A stretch of 64,000 nt of DNA from Caulobacter sp. CCUG 60055 (GCF_022750545.1 NZ_PUIC01000001.1:124001-188000), one strand, 5' to 3'; counted from the first letter of the stretch, positions 29,501 to 38,330 are shown. The notes: generated by a model not told the origin, from the sequence alone. Numbers and translations are program-made.

Positions 29501-30658
29501 GCGGGCCTGGCCTTGCCCGACACCGACTGGCGCAAGCCCGCCGGCCAGCCGTCGCGGGCCTTCGTCGAGTTCGCCCGGCGGGGCGAAGGCGTCGAGATCA
29601 GCCGGCTGGTCGCCGAGGGGCCGGGACTTGAGATCAACGCCAGGGGCGCCATCGCCGGCGGACGACTGGCCTCGTTGCAGACCAGCGCGGCGCGGCTCGA
29701 CGGCCTGTTCGACGGGCAGGTGCGGGTGGCGCAGGACGCCGGCCGCGCCAGCTGGACGGTGCGCGGCCGCTATCTGGACGCGCGGCGCTGGCTGAAGAAC
29801 GGCGGCCGCAACGCCAGGAGCGGCGGCGCGGCCGGCGGCGGGCAGGGCGGCGGCTCCGGCGGCTATATCGACGCGGCCCTCGACGAGGTGCGGGTCAACC
29901 GCAACGGCGTGCTCAGGAGCGTGAAGGCGACGGGACAGTGGGGCGGGGCCTCGCCGCGCCTGCAGCTTTCGGCGACCACCGCCGCCGGGGCGGCCCTGTC
30001 GGCGCGGGTGTACGGAGACGGCCCCGGCTCGCAGCTGGAAATCCACGCCAGCGACGTCGCCGACGTCGGCAAGACCCTGTTCGGCGTCAACAGCCTGCGC
30101 GGCGGCGAAGGCATGGCCAGCGGCCGGCTCACCGACGGCGGGGCCGACCTGACGCTGCACCTGAAGAACGTGCGGGTGGCGCGGGTGCCGGCCCTGGCCC
30201 AGATCCTCACCGTGGCGTCGTTGCAGGGGCTCGCCGACACCCTGAACGGCGGCGGCATCGAGTTTTCCGAGATCGTCGCGCCGCTTCGGCTGCGCGGTTC
30301 GCAGCTGACCATCGACCATGCCCGCGCGACGGGGCCGGGCCTGGGCCTCACCGCCCAGGGCGTGATCAACACCGACGCCGACGTCATGGACCTGACCGGA
30401 GCTATCGCGCCGGCCTACGGGGTCAACAGCTTCCTGGGCGCGACGCCGATCCTCGGGCCGCTGCTGACCTCGCGCAAGGGCGAGGGCGTCGTCGGCCTGA
30501 CCTATACGGCCAAGGGGCCGACGGCGTCGCCGCGGGTCATCGTCAATCCGCTGTCGATCGCCACGCCCGGCATCCTGCGGCGGATTTTCGAAGGCATGCC
30601 GACGCAGGCCGAGCCCGCGCCGGCGAAACCCCCGGCGAAATCCAAGGCCAAGCCCTGA
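26579..30658 (+). CDS. AsmA/YhdP-like large envelope protein
   Basis: This 1359-aa protein has one N-terminal membrane segment (TVVVLLGVTVALLAAAAWRL) and a very long beta-rich periplasmic body of the DUF3971/AsmA-like type. The C-terminus (YGVNSFLGATPILGPLLTSRKGEGVVGLTYTAKG, then PRVIVNPLS and LRRIFEG) is the hallmark of the YhdP group. That group is thought to bridge the periplasm and move phospholipids to the outer membrane. The start is one of two adjacent TTG codons (26579 or 26582) preceded by GGGGGA; the nearby ATG at 26571 is out of frame. A Gly-rich patch near residues 1080-1100 looks like a linker. A 3.7-kb antisense open frame over it is a GC artefact. Confidence 0.87.
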   Translation: MLRPTLRHAVETVVVLLGVTVALLAAAAWRLNRGPVPVNVLKPAIERRLAAQTPGGRASVGGVGLVWYGAAQSLGVQLDRVSVVDARGRPVLQAGQVQAALALDSVLQFAPAPGRLSAVDFFAAISVSPQGRYELGYDAQGAPTPGTGGLAEMFRALTGPARRSEPLSFLRDLELDRGRLSLRQTDGSLAWTGRIEQIGFHKAGGVITGVSDASIGEGEAQAQLKARAKAAVGLKDAYIEGTVRRLNPARIFPSAGVTRPLSALDAVIEGRGSLDYAARAGVRAADVAFTAGAGRLRFGQSHQRFDSADVRASYDPGSGEVELQGVKLVAERTRLDVGGRLRLTPEGGGQPARLEFALQGPEVVIAPGEGASPQRLVNLAAKGRYTPELGRLELDDGRATLGHAPVAVKGVVFRGKNETSGWGAKLEAHVDAPINAADLFAYWPENLAGTARGWLSRSLRAADIRNIRFNLDLPPDALAKTDQLSNEMLRLTFDFAGVGFSIIPDMPLIQDGAGSGVLLGNRFDLTLKSGRMNDVALSEGSVEIPFLAPKGARAVFKARAAGEAQSILNIVDVAPTRLISSSGFDIRRVSGQGDVKIQITRPMLSDVPLRDFTFAYQGKIHGAGLHEAALGFDLKGGELTVDGAGARLSVSGPATVGPYRGGVTFQEVFASPKPSRSTIDLDGAIDLAFIGLSGAAGSAAPLAGHLTVENSVGEGVLRSKAFDGQLSWREGDQGAVTLRGSGDTALWRSVGLPLAKGVPDRLPLRLTLNNSPAGWAGRLDADAYSGAVLFIPGKAPRLRYATDISPDDARKLGLGGLPLFERTQSLVIDADLGGDDQGVSYALAGMKGRLGWASRDGRTTYRLKTVMTADDLRAIGLGGVLQPPAPAPVDAVVVSGPDGWKGEATVAGQAVRYQSGPPVGGRRTVSVSGDLDGQGLARLGAPAGTVSGDIALSGRLDFDTAGLAGGRIEADLGRAGLALPDTDWRKPAGQPSRAFVEFARRGEGVEISRLVAEGPGLEINARGAIAGGRLASLQTSAARLDGLFDGQVRVAQDAGRASWTVRGRYLDARRWLKNGGRNARSGGAAGGGQGGGSGGYIDAALDEVRVNRNGVLRSVKATGQWGGASPRLQLSATTAAGAALSARVYGDGPGSQLEIHASDVADVGKTLFGVNSLRGGEGMASGRLTDGGADLTLHLKNVRVARVPALAQILTVASLQGLADTLNGGGIEFSEIVAPLRLRGSQLTIDHARATGPGLGLTAQGVINTDADVMDLTGAIAPAYGVNSFLGATPILGPLLTSRKGEGVVGLTYTAKGPTASPRVIVNPLSIATPGILRRIFEGMPTQAEPAPAKPPAKSKAKP

Positions 30659-30671
30659 GAGGCGGGGCCCC

Positions 30672-31940
30672 TCAGACCGGGCGGACCAGCACGATCTTCT
30701 TCTTGCCGGCGGCGAGCTTGAGCACGCCGTCCGCGTTGAGGTCGGCGGCGGTCAGAACCCGCTGGCCGTCGGCCTCGGCGGCGTCGTTGACGCGCAGGCC
30801 GCCGCCCTGGGCGAGGCGTCGGGCGTCGGAGCGCGACGAGGCCAGGCCGGCGTCCACAGCCAGGGCCGCCAGGGTGATCCCAGCTTCCAGCTCGGCGCGG
30901 GAGACTTCGACCGTCGGCAGGTCGGCGGACAGCCGGCCTTCCTCGAACGCGGCCCTGGCGGCGGCGTTGGCGGTCTGGGCCGCCTCGGCCCCGTGCAGCA
31001 TCCGCGTGCACTCGTCGGCGAGCACCTTCTTGGCGTCGTTGATCTGGGCGCCTTCCAGGGCTTCCAGGCGGGCGATCTCGTCCAGGGGCAGGTCGGTGAA
31101 CAGGCGCAGGAACTTGCCCACGTCCGCGTCGTCGACATTGCGCCAGAACTGCCAGTAGTCGTAGGGGCTGAGCAGGTCGGCGTTCAGCCACACCGCGCCG
31201 GCCGCCGTCTTGCCCATCTTGGCGCCGGAGGCGGTGGTGAGCAGCGGCGTGGTCAGGCCGAAAGCCTGGCCCTCCGCCTTGCGGCGCACCAGCTCCGTGC
31301 CGTTGACGATGTTGCCCCACTGGTCCGAGCCGCCCATCTGCAAGGCGCAGCCGTGGCGCTTGTAGAGCTCCAGGAAGTCGGTCGCCTGCATCAGCATGTA
31401 GTTGAATTCGAGGAAGGTCAGCGGCTGCTCGCGCTCCAGCCGCAGCTTGACCGAGTCGAAGGTCAGCATGCGGTTGATGGTGAAGTGCGTGCCGTACTCG
31501 CGCAGGAACTCGATGTAGCCCAGCTTGCTCAGCCACGCGTCGTTGTCGACCATGATGGCGTCGGTCGGGCCGTCGCCGAAGGTCAGAAACTTGGCGAACA
31601 CCTGCTTGATGCCTTCGATATTGGCCGCGATGTCGGCCTCGGTCAGCATCTTGCGCGACTCGTCCTTGCCCGACGGGTCGCCGACCTTGGTGGTGCCGCC
31701 GCCCATGACCACCAGCGGCCGGTGGCCGGCCTGCTGCAGGCGGCGCAGCATCATGATCTGGATCAGCGAGCCGACGTGCAGGCTCGACGCGGTGGCGTCG
31801 AAGCCGATGTAGCCGGTGACGATCCCCTTGGAGCAGGCTTCGTCCAGGCCCGCTTCGTCGGTGCACTGGTGGATGTAGCCGCGCGAATGCATGGTCTGCA
31901 GGAATTGCGAACGCGGGGCGGCGGTCTCGGTGGCGGACAT
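30672..31940 (-). CDS. tyrS: Tyrosyl-tRNA synthetase
   Basis: This class I synthetase charges tRNA-Tyr. The 422-aa product has the HIGH-like motif (SLHVGSLIQ), the tyrosine pocket ([35 protein letters not shown]) and the KMSKS-like loop as KMGKT. It ends in an S4 RNA-binding domain (about 355-422). I chose the ATG at 31938-31940, since the upstream extension of the frame is not conserved. The 13 bases between its end and the convergent AsmA-like gene leave no room for a terminator. Confidence 0.96.
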   Translation of the reverse strand: MSATETAAPRSQFLQTMHSRGYIHQCTDEAGLDEACSKGIVTGYIGFDATASSLHVGSLIQIMMLRRLQQAGHRPLVVMGGGTTKVGDPSGKDESRKMLTEADIAANIEGIKQVFAKFLTFGDGPTDAIMVDNDAWLSKLGYIEFLREYGTHFTINRMLTFDSVKLRLEREQPLTFLEFNYMLMQATDFLELYKRHGCALQMGGSDQWGNIVNGTELVRRKAEGQAFGLTTPLLTTASGAKMGKTAAGAVWLNADLLSPYDYWQFWRNVDDADVGKFLRLFTDLPLDEIARLEALEGAQINDAKKVLADECTRMLHGAEAAQTANAAARAAFEEGRLSADLPTVEVSRAELEAGITLAALAVDAGLASSRSDARRLAQGGGLRVNDAAEADGQRVLTAADLNADGVLKLAAGKKKIVLVRPV

Positions 31941-32346
31941 CGGATCGGCTCTCACGAAGGGGTGGGGGCGTTTAGCATGGCGGGACGGGCGGGCCCAAGA
32001 CGGCGCGCGGGTTGAAACGGGAAACTTGATAAGGCGGCATCGAAGGGCTCCAGGGGTTGTCCGCTGGCCGGAGACCGTCTTCGCTTTTGGAGAAGCCCAC
32101 GCCGCCGACCGAGGCGGCGTTGGCATCAGGGCATGATCGGTCGGCCGCTCGCTATGCTTGCGAGCGGCGATACGAGGCGAGGTTGGCGCGACGTGCGATC
32201 ATGGCGCGGAACCTAGCGGCGCGGGCCTCCTGAGGTCAAGCTGGCGGCCGAGCCTTTCCGGTCGACCGGAATCATTCGACGGGAAAGGCTCTCATTCGAA
32301 AGTCTGGAGCGCGTCGGCGCGTTCCGGGTCGGAATTCGGGACGATC
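31941..32346. other. Intergenic region between tyrS and anmK, with two tandem hairpins
   Basis: This is 406 bases without a convincing gene. At 32101-32119 there is GCCGCC-N7-GGCGGC. At 32145-32167 there is an 8-bp perfect stem (CCGCTCGC with GCGAGCGG) around a 7-base loop. No T-tract follows either. An open frame from 32158 runs in frame into anmK, but its codons do not look conserved. The region holds the divergent promoters and could encode a small structured RNA. That last point is speculation. Confidence 0.4.
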
Positions 32347-33456
32347 ATGCGCGTATTGGGTTTCATGAGCGGCACCTCCCTGGACGCCGTCGACATGGCG
32401 GTGCTGGAGACCGACGGCGTCGCCATCCTCGGCTTCGGGCCGGCGGGCGAGCGCAAGCTGTCGCCGCAGACGCGCGCGGTGGTGCAGGACGCCACCGACC
32501 AGGCCCGCCGGTGGCCGCGTGGCGCCGACGCTCCAACCGTGTTCGCCGACGCGGCGCGAGCGGTCGCCGACGAGCATCTGGCCGCCGCCCAGGAATTCCT
32601 GGCCGCCAACGGCATGACGCCGTCGGACCTCGATCTGGTCGGCTTCCACGGTCAGACCGTGCATCACGAGCGGCCGACGGCCGAGCGCGTCGGGCGGACG
32701 GTGCAACTAGGCGACGGCGAGCGGCTGGCGCGCGGTCTCGGCGTGCCGGTCGCCTTCGATTTCCGCACCGCCGACGTGGCGGCGGGCGGCGAGGGGGCGC
32801 CGCTGGCCCCGATCTACCACGCCGCGCGGGCCAAGGCCTCGGGCCTGGAGGCTCCCCTGGCGGTGCTCAATCTCGGCGGCGTGGCCAATGTCACCCTGAT
32901 CCCGCCGGACGAGGGCGAACTGATGGCCTTCGACACCGGCCCGGCCAACGGCATGATCGACCTGTGGGTCCAGTCGAAGACCGAGGCGCGCTTCGACCAG
33001 GACGGCCGGTTCGCGGGAGCTGGCCGTGTCGACGAGACAGCCCTGGCCGCCCTGTTGGCGCATCCGTACTTCCGGGTTTCGGGGCCGAAGTCCCTCGACC
33101 GTTACGACTTTCCCTTCGACCCAGTGGCGCATCTGTCGCTCGAGGACGGGGCGGCGACCCTGACCGCCTTCACCGCCGAGAGCGTCGCCCTGGGCCTGCG
33201 CGCCTGCGCGCCCGCGCCCCGCGCGATGATCGTCAGCGGCGGCGGACGGCTGAACCCAGTGCTGATGGACGCGATCCGCGCGCGCAGCGGCGCCGAGGTT
33301 CTGCTGGCCGAGGAGGCCGGGTGGCGGGGCGACGCCATCGAGGCCGAGGCCTTCGCCTATCTGGCCGCCCGCACCTTGGCCGGACTGCCGATCTCGTTCC
33401 CGGGCACGACCGGCGTCGCCGCGCCGATGACCGGCGGCCGCATCGCGCGGCCGTGA
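32347..33456 (+). CDS. anmK: Anhydro-N-acetylmuramic acid kinase
   Basis: AnmK phosphorylates and opens 1,6-anhydro-MurNAc during murein recycling, giving MurNAc-6-phosphate. The 369-aa product has GFMSGTSLDAVDMAVLETDG (ATP loop), LVGFHGQTVHH, VAFDFRTADVAAGGEGAPLAP, LNLGGVANVT and FDTGPANGMIDLWV. The ATG at 32347 starts exactly at the conserved MRVLGFMSGTS; an upstream in-frame extension is rejected. Other murein enzymes in the window are AmiC, PBP1A and the M23 peptidase, but none is adjacent. Confidence 0.95.
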   Translation: MRVLGFMSGTSLDAVDMAVLETDGVAILGFGPAGERKLSPQTRAVVQDATDQARRWPRGADAPTVFADAARAVADEHLAAAQEFLAANGMTPSDLDLVGFHGQTVHHERPTAERVGRTVQLGDGERLARGLGVPVAFDFRTADVAAGGEGAPLAPIYHAARAKASGLEAPLAVLNLGGVANVTLIPPDEGELMAFDTGPANGMIDLWVQSKTEARFDQDGRFAGAGRVDETALAALLAHPYFRVSGPKSLDRYDFPFDPVAHLSLEDGAATLTAFTAESVALGLRACAPAPRAMIVSGGGRLNPVLMDAIRARSGAEVLLAEEAGWRGDAIEAEAFAYLAARTLAGLPISFPGTTGVAAPMTGGRIARP

Positions 33457-33561
33457 GCCGCCGGTTCCGACGCGCACCCATTTTTGGCGCGACGCACTGG
33501 ACCTGACCCTTGGCTTGGAGCGAGGATCGCCGCTCGAAAATCTGGGTTCCGAGGGGATTTC

Positions 33562-34884
33562 ATGTCCAAGAAGATCTTGCTGGCCGCCGCGATGTCGGGG
33601 GCCTTCGCCCTTGGCCTGACTTCCGCCGCCTCAGCTCAGAGCCTGCCGACCGCCGCCGTCGACGCCAAGATCCAGGCGCTCTATCCCAAGGTGGTGTCCT
33701 GGCGGCGCGACCTGCACGAGCACCCGGAACTGGGCAACCAGGAGGTCCGCACCAGCAAGCTGGTCGCCGACCACCTGCGCGCGCTGGGGATCGAGGTCCG
33801 CACCGGCGTGGCGCGGACGGGCGTGATCGGGGTGCTGAAGGGCGGCAAGCCGGGCGGGGTCGTGGCCCTGCGCGCCGACATGGACGCCCTGCCGGTGCAG
33901 GAGCAGACCGGCGAGCCCTTCGCCTCCAAGGCCACCGCCGAATACGGCGGCAAGACCGTGCCGGTCATGCACGCCTGTGGCCACGACAGCCACACCGCGA
34001 TGCTGATGGGGACGGCCGAGATCCTGGCCGGGATGAAGGACCAGATCGCCGGCACGGTGGTGTTCATCTTCCAGCCGGCCGAGGAAGGCTCGCTGCCCGG
34101 CGAGGAAGGCGGCGCGCCGCTGATGGTCAAGGAAGGCGCGTTCAACGCGCCCAAGCCGGGCGCCGTCATCGGCCTGCACGTGTTCCCCGGCCCGGTCGGC
34201 CGCATCACCACGCGTCCCGGACCGTTCTTCGCCGGCTCGGACACCATGAGCATCAAGCTGCACGGCAAGGGCACCCATGGCGCTCAGCCGTGGAACGGCG
34301 TCGATGTGGTCAGCCTCAGCGCCGCGATCATCCAGGGGCTGAACACCATCGTCGCCCGCCAGGTCGACCTGACCGCCTCGCCTACGGTCATCACCATCGG
34401 CCAGGTGCTGGCCGGCACCCGCCACAACGTCATCCCCGAGGACGCGGTGCTGAACGGCACGGTGCGCACCTACGGCGCCGAACGCCGGGCCGACGTCCTG
34501 GCCCGCATCAAGCGCACGGTGGCGGACCTCGCCGACAGCTACGGCGCGACGGCCGAGGTGTCGTTCTCGGGAACCAATCCGGCGGTGGAGAACGACGCCA
34601 AGCTGACAGCGCTCCTGGGCCCGGCCCTGACCGCCGCGGCGGGCGCGGCGGGCGCCGATCTCAACGCCCGGCCGGTGACCACGTCCGAGGACTTCTCGTA
34701 CTTCGCCCAGGTGGCGCCGACGGCCTATTTCCTGGTCGGCTCGACCCCGAACTTCAAGGACTACGCCAGCGCGCCAGCCAACCACTCGCCCCACTTCGAC
34801 ATCGACGAGAAGGCGATGCAGACCGGCATGAAGGCCGAGGTCCTGGCGGCGCTGACCTATCTGAACAGCGTCGCCAGGAAATAG
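33562..34884 (+). CDS. Exported M20 family metallopeptidase (amidohydrolase)
   Basis: This 440-aa protein has a Sec signal peptide (ILLAAAMSGAFALGLTSAASAQ) and an M20D/HipO-like peptidase domain. It shows RRDLHEHPELGNQE, LRADMDALPVQEQTGEPF, HACGHDSHTAMLMG and FQPAEEGS with the metal ligands present, and a dimerisation domain in the middle. It probably cleaves N-acyl amino acids or small peptides in the periplasm. The ATG at 33562 gives the signal peptide at residue 1. It lies 105 bases after anmK on the same strand. The substrate is unknown. Confidence 0.9.
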   Translation: MSKKILLAAAMSGAFALGLTSAASAQSLPTAAVDAKIQALYPKVVSWRRDLHEHPELGNQEVRTSKLVADHLRALGIEVRTGVARTGVIGVLKGGKPGGVVALRADMDALPVQEQTGEPFASKATAEYGGKTVPVMHACGHDSHTAMLMGTAEILAGMKDQIAGTVVFIFQPAEEGSLPGEEGGAPLMVKEGAFNAPKPGAVIGLHVFPGPVGRITTRPGPFFAGSDTMSIKLHGKGTHGAQPWNGVDVVSLSAAIIQGLNTIVARQVDLTASPTVITIGQVLAGTRHNVIPEDAVLNGTVRTYGAERRADVLARIKRTVADLADSYGATAEVSFSGTNPAVENDAKLTALLGPALTAAAGAAGADLNARPVTTSEDFSYFAQVAPTAYFLVGSTPNFKDYASAPANHSPHFDIDEKAMQTGMKAEVLAALTYLNSVARK

Positions 34885-34899
34885 GAAGGGCGGCGGGGC

Positions 34900-36471
34900 T
34901 CAGTCCTCCGCCAGCGAGACCGCGTCCGGCTCGGCCAGGCGCGGCTCGACCTGTTGCGGCTCGGTTTGGCCGGCGCGCTCAGGTCCGAACACCAGGAAGG
35001 CGAGGCCGGCCAGGACGATGACGCCGATCCCGCCATAGAGCATCACCCAGCCGAAGCCGTCGACCAGCGCGGCGCGGGCGAGCGCGGGCGCTGCGCCGAC
35101 GGTCTGGGCGAGGTGCGACAGGGCTGAAAGGTCGCCGGCGGCGATCTTCTCGGCCAGGGCGCGCGTCGCGTTCGGATCGAGAGACCCGCCGAGCGCGCCC
35201 TTCAGGTGGGCCGCGACGCCGGCCACCAGGACCGCGCCCATCACCGCGATGTTGATGGCCAGGGCGATCAGCCGGGCGCTGATGTCGATGCCCGAGGCCA
35301 TGCCCGCGCGGTCGGCCGACACCGAGGCGGTGGTGGTGTTGGTGGTCGGCGTGTTGGTTATGCCGATGCCGGCTCCGGCGATCAGCGCGCCGGGCAGCAC
35401 GGTCAGCCAGTCGGCGTGCGCGGCGCTCGACCCGATCTTCATGGCGATGAGGCCGACGCCGATGGTGGTCAGGCCGAGCGAGATGGCGACCCTGGCCCCG
35501 AAGCGCTGGCGCAGCCGCTCGCCGACCGGCGGGCCGGCCATGAAGGGCAGGGTGTAGGCCAGCAGCAACAGCCCGGCCTGGGTGCTGTCATAGCCGAGCC
35601 CGCTGGTGAAGTAGATCGGCAGGTAGATGATGAACGGCCAGTAGCTGAAGTTCATGCCGATGCAGCCGACGATCGCGCCGGAGAACTGGCGGATGCGGAA
35701 CACCGAGAAGTCGAACATCGGGTGCGGGTTGATCCGTTCGACGACGAGAAAGGCGACCAGGGCCGTGGCGGCCGCGACGGCGGCGATGACGCGGGCGGCC
35801 AGGCCGAGGTCGGCGCCCTGGGTGATCAGGTAGGAGAAGCCGAACACCGCCAGGGACAGGGTGACGACCCCGGCCGCATCGAGCCGCTTGGCCTGCGGAT
35901 CGCGCGACTCCCGCACGCCGACCGCGATCAGCCCCAGGGCCAGGACGGACAGCGGCGCATGGATGATGAACACCCACCGCCAATCGGCGAGCGAGGTGAT
36001 CAGACCGCCGATGATCGGCCCGAAGCCGAGGCCGACCCCGGAGATCATCCCCCAGGCGATGAAGGCGCGGCTGCGCTCGGCCCCTTCCTGGAACTGATGC
36101 GAGAGCACGGCCACGGTGCAGAGGAACATCGCCCCGCCGGTCAGGCCTTGCAGGAAGCGGGCGGCGATCAGCAGCGGCGCGCTCTGGGCGACGCCGCAAA
36201 GCAGCGAGGCGAGGGCGAAGCCGATGGTGACGATGACCATCACCCGCTTGCGGCCGAAACGGTCGGCCAGGGCGCCCGTCGCCATCAGCACCGTGGTGCA
36301 GGCGATGGTGTAGGCGTTCATGATCCATTGCAGGGCCTTGAAATCGGCTTTGAGCGCCGTCTCCAGGGTCGGCAGGATCACCGGCACGCTGGATATCTCC
36401 AGGCCGAACATCAGCGAGGCGAGGCAGACGCCGACCAACGCGGCGGTGTTTCGAGATGTTCGTGCTGTCAT
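34900..36471 (-). CDS. MFS exporter, DHA2 (EmrB/QacA) family
   Basis: This 523-aa inner-membrane drug:proton antiporter is of the 14-helix DHA2 type. It has motif A as GALADRFGRKRVMV after helix 2, motif C-like GVGLGFGPIIGGLI in helix 5, and hydrophobic segments through to LYGGIGVIVLAGLAFLVFG. The C-terminal tail is charged (PQQVEPRLAEPDAVSLAED). The ATG is at 36469-36471. It is divergent from a LysR gene across a 127-base AT-rich gap, so that regulator probably controls it in response to the exported compound. The substrate is not predictable. Confidence 0.9.
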   Translation of the reverse strand: MTARTSRNTAALVGVCLASLMFGLEISSVPVILPTLETALKADFKALQWIMNAYTIACTTVLMATGALADRFGRKRVMVIVTIGFALASLLCGVAQSAPLLIAARFLQGLTGGAMFLCTVAVLSHQFQEGAERSRAFIAWGMISGVGLGFGPIIGGLITSLADWRWVFIIHAPLSVLALGLIAVGVRESRDPQAKRLDAAGVVTLSLAVFGFSYLITQGADLGLAARVIAAVAAATALVAFLVVERINPHPMFDFSVFRIRQFSGAIVGCIGMNFSYWPFIIYLPIYFTSGLGYDSTQAGLLLLAYTLPFMAGPPVGERLRQRFGARVAISLGLTTIGVGLIAMKIGSSAAHADWLTVLPGALIAGAGIGITNTPTTNTTTASVSADRAGMASGIDISARLIALAINIAVMGAVLVAGVAAHLKGALGGSLDPNATRALAEKIAAGDLSALSHLAQTVGAAPALARAALVDGFGWVMLYGGIGVIVLAGLAFLVFGPERAGQTEPQQVEPRLAEPDAVSLAED

Positions 36472-36598
36472 GGCCGACCTGTCTGGGCCTGCCGCGCGGC
36501 AGGACTTGGAAAAACGAAGGCCGCGCTCAAATAAGGGAGATTGAGTATATAAAAAGACGATCCATAGCTATTTCAGAAATGACAAAACGGAATTGATC
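36472..36598. promoter_or_regulatory. AT-rich divergent promoter region (MFS / LysR)
   Basis: This 127-base gap includes a stretch (36541-36598) with only 18 G/C in 58 bases, in a genome of about 70 % GC. It contains the palindrome ATAGCTAT (36564-36571), TATATA and several A-tracts. The setting is typical for the operator of a LysR-type regulator and its divergent target. The exact T-N11-A box cannot be fixed. Confidence 0.55.
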
Positions 36599-37468
36599 AT
36601 GGCGACTTTGGATGTCGAGGCGGTGCGGGCCTTCCTGTTGGTCGCCGACCTGCAGAGCTTCACCAGGGCGGCCGAGGCGTTGGGCAGCACCCAGGCGACG
36701 ATCAGCGTCAAGCTGCGGCGCCTGGAGGACAAGCTCGGCGCGCGGCTCTTGGAGCGGACGCCGCGGCGGGTGCGCCTGTCGCAACAGGGCGCGGCCTTCC
36801 TGCCGGCGGCGCGCGACTTCGTCGCCGCCCACGAGCGGGCGCTGGCGGAGTTCGCCAGCGCGCCCTGCCGGCTGGCGCTGGGCTTCGTCGACCACGTCGC
36901 CGGGCCCGAGCTGCCGATCCTGCTCGGCCAACTCCACACCCACGATCCCTCGCTGGTGCTCAAGGTCAGGATCGACACCACCTCACTGCTTATGGAGGAG
37001 CTCGACGACGGGGCGCTGGACGCGGTGATCGTCCACAGCGAGGATTCACGGAGCGGCGGCCTGCGTCTGTCCGACACCCGTTATGGCTGGTTCGCCGCGC
37101 CCGGTTTCGAATGGCGGCGAGGCGAGCCGCTGCGTCTGGCCATGCCCAGCGTGGCCGAATGCTGCGTTGACCGCCTGCGGGCGATCCAGGCGCTGGACGC
37201 CGCCGGCACGCCGTGGAGCGAGGCGTTCATCGGCGGCGGCGGGGCCGCGATCAACATGGCTGTCTCGGCTGGCCTGGCCGTGGCCGCCCTGGCCAGCCGC
37301 GCCGCGCCGCCGGGCAGCGTCGAGGTCGGCGCCAAGCTTGGCCTGCCGCCGCTGCCGTCGTCGGAGATCGTGCTGCACGCCAATGGATTGAAGCCGCGGG
37401 CGAGCGAGGCGCTACGCATCCTCACCACGGCCTTCCGCGAGCATCGCGGCGGCGTCGAGGCCGCCTGA
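36599..37468 (+). CDS. LysR-family transcriptional regulator
   Basis: This 289-aa protein has the N-terminal winged helix-turn-helix (VRAFLLVADLQSFTRAAEALG, TQATISVKLRRLEDKLGARLLER) and a C-terminal periplasmic-binding-like effector domain (about 90-285). It likely activates or represses the divergent DHA2 exporter and itself. The ATG at 36599 is preferred over a TTG two codons earlier. The protein is a little short for the family, but both domains are complete. The effector is unknown. Confidence 0.92.
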   Translation: MATLDVEAVRAFLLVADLQSFTRAAEALGSTQATISVKLRRLEDKLGARLLERTPRRVRLSQQGAAFLPAARDFVAAHERALAEFASAPCRLALGFVDHVAGPELPILLGQLHTHDPSLVLKVRIDTTSLLMEELDDGALDAVIVHSEDSRSGGLRLSDTRYGWFAAPGFEWRRGEPLRLAMPSVAECCVDRLRAIQALDAAGTPWSEAFIGGGGAAINMAVSAGLAVAALASRAAPPGSVEVGAKLGLPPLPSSEIVLHANGLKPRASEALRILTTAFREHRGGVEAA

Positions 37469-37498
37469 CGGAAGGCCCGCCCGACCGGGCGCGGAAGA

Positions 37499-38149
37499 TC
37501 AGGCCGGGTTTTCGGCCAGCCGCTTGTCGAGATAGTCGCCGACGCGCGTCTCGACGTCCTTGAGCTGTTCGCCCCAGAAATGGCCGGCGCCTTCGACGAC
37601 CTCGTGGTCGATGACGATGCCCTTCTGGGTGCGCAGCTTGGCCACCACGCGGTCGACCTCGGTGGGCGGCACCACGGTGTCGGCGCCGCCGTGCAGGATC
37701 AGGCCCGAGGCCGGGCAGGGGGCCAGGAAGCTGAAGTCGTAGGCGTTGGTCGGCGGCGAGACGCTGATGAAGCCGTCGGTTTCCGGCCGACGCATCAGGA
37801 GCTGCATGCCGATCCAGGCGCCGAAGCTGTAGCCGGCCACCCAGCACTGCGAGGCGGTGGGGTTGGTGGCCTGCAGCCAGTCGAGGGCGGTCGCCGCGTC
37901 GGCCAGTTCGCCGATGCCGGAATCGAATTCGCCCTGGCTGCGGCCGACGCCGCGGAAGTTGAAGCGCAGGACCGAGAAGCCGCGCTTCATGAACAGCAGG
38001 AAGAGCTGGGCGACCACCGGGTGGTTCATGTCGCCGCCGGCCTTGGGGTGGGGGTGCAGGATCAGCGCGATCGGCGCGTTGTCCTTCTTGCCTGGCGAAT
38101 AGCGTCCCTCGATCCGTCCGGCCGCGCCCGTCAGAACCACCTCAGGCAT
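37499..38149 (-). CDS. Alpha/beta hydrolase
   Basis: This 216-aa cytoplasmic alpha/beta-hydrolase fold protein has the oxyanion strand LILHPHPKAGGDMNHPVV, FNFRGVGRSQGEFD, the nucleophile elbow GYSFG (WVAGYSFGAWIG, Ser), the acid region LILHGGADTVVPP and the His region VEGAGHFWG. It belongs to the short KANL3/Tex30-like or dienelactone-hydrolase-like group seen in many proteobacteria. I chose the ATG at 38147-38149, which has GGGAGA six bases upstream. The substrate is unknown. It is divergent from iscR over 181 bases. Confidence 0.88.
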   Translation of the reverse strand: MPEVVLTGAAGRIEGRYSPGKKDNAPIALILHPHPKAGGDMNHPVVAQLFLLFMKRGFSVLRFNFRGVGRSQGEFDSGIGELADAATALDWLQATNPTASQCWVAGYSFGAWIGMQLLMRRPETDGFISVSPPTNAYDFSFLAPCPASGLILHGGADTVVPPTEVDRVVAKLRTQKGIVIDHEVVEGAGHFWGEQLKDVETRVGDYLDKRLAENPA

Positions 38150-38190
38150 GTCGTCTCCCAACCTTGCGGGAAAGCCGCGAAACGGTCGCC

Positions 38191-38225
38191 AAATACTTGA
38201 CCGCTGCGCTTGGTTTTCCTAAATC
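38191..38225 (+). promoter_or_regulatory. Candidate iscR-suf operon promoter with IscR-like half site
   Basis: TTGACC (38197-38202), a 17-base spacer and TAAATC (38220-38225) form a fair sigma-70 promoter about 105 bases upstream of iscR. The -35 is embedded in AAATACTTGACC, which resembles the left half of a type-1 IscR site (ATAC-YYGAC). The right half is not recognisable. Autoregulation by IscR is the family norm; the site itself is an inference. Confidence 0.4.
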
Positions 38226-38330
38226 CAACCCGTTCGCGGGGCGGGGCCCAGCCGGCGCCGCCTGCGCGAAGCGGCGGGTTGTAACACAGGCCGCATCTGA
38301 TGCGCGCGATTTCTGTGAGGGAATGACGTC

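Noticed and set aside
26594-30319. 1241-codon open frame on the minus strand opposite the AsmA/YhdP-like gene
   Set aside because: It is a GC-driven shadow with His/Arg/Gln/Gly-rich composition and no family resemblance. The plus-strand protein has clear domain signatures.
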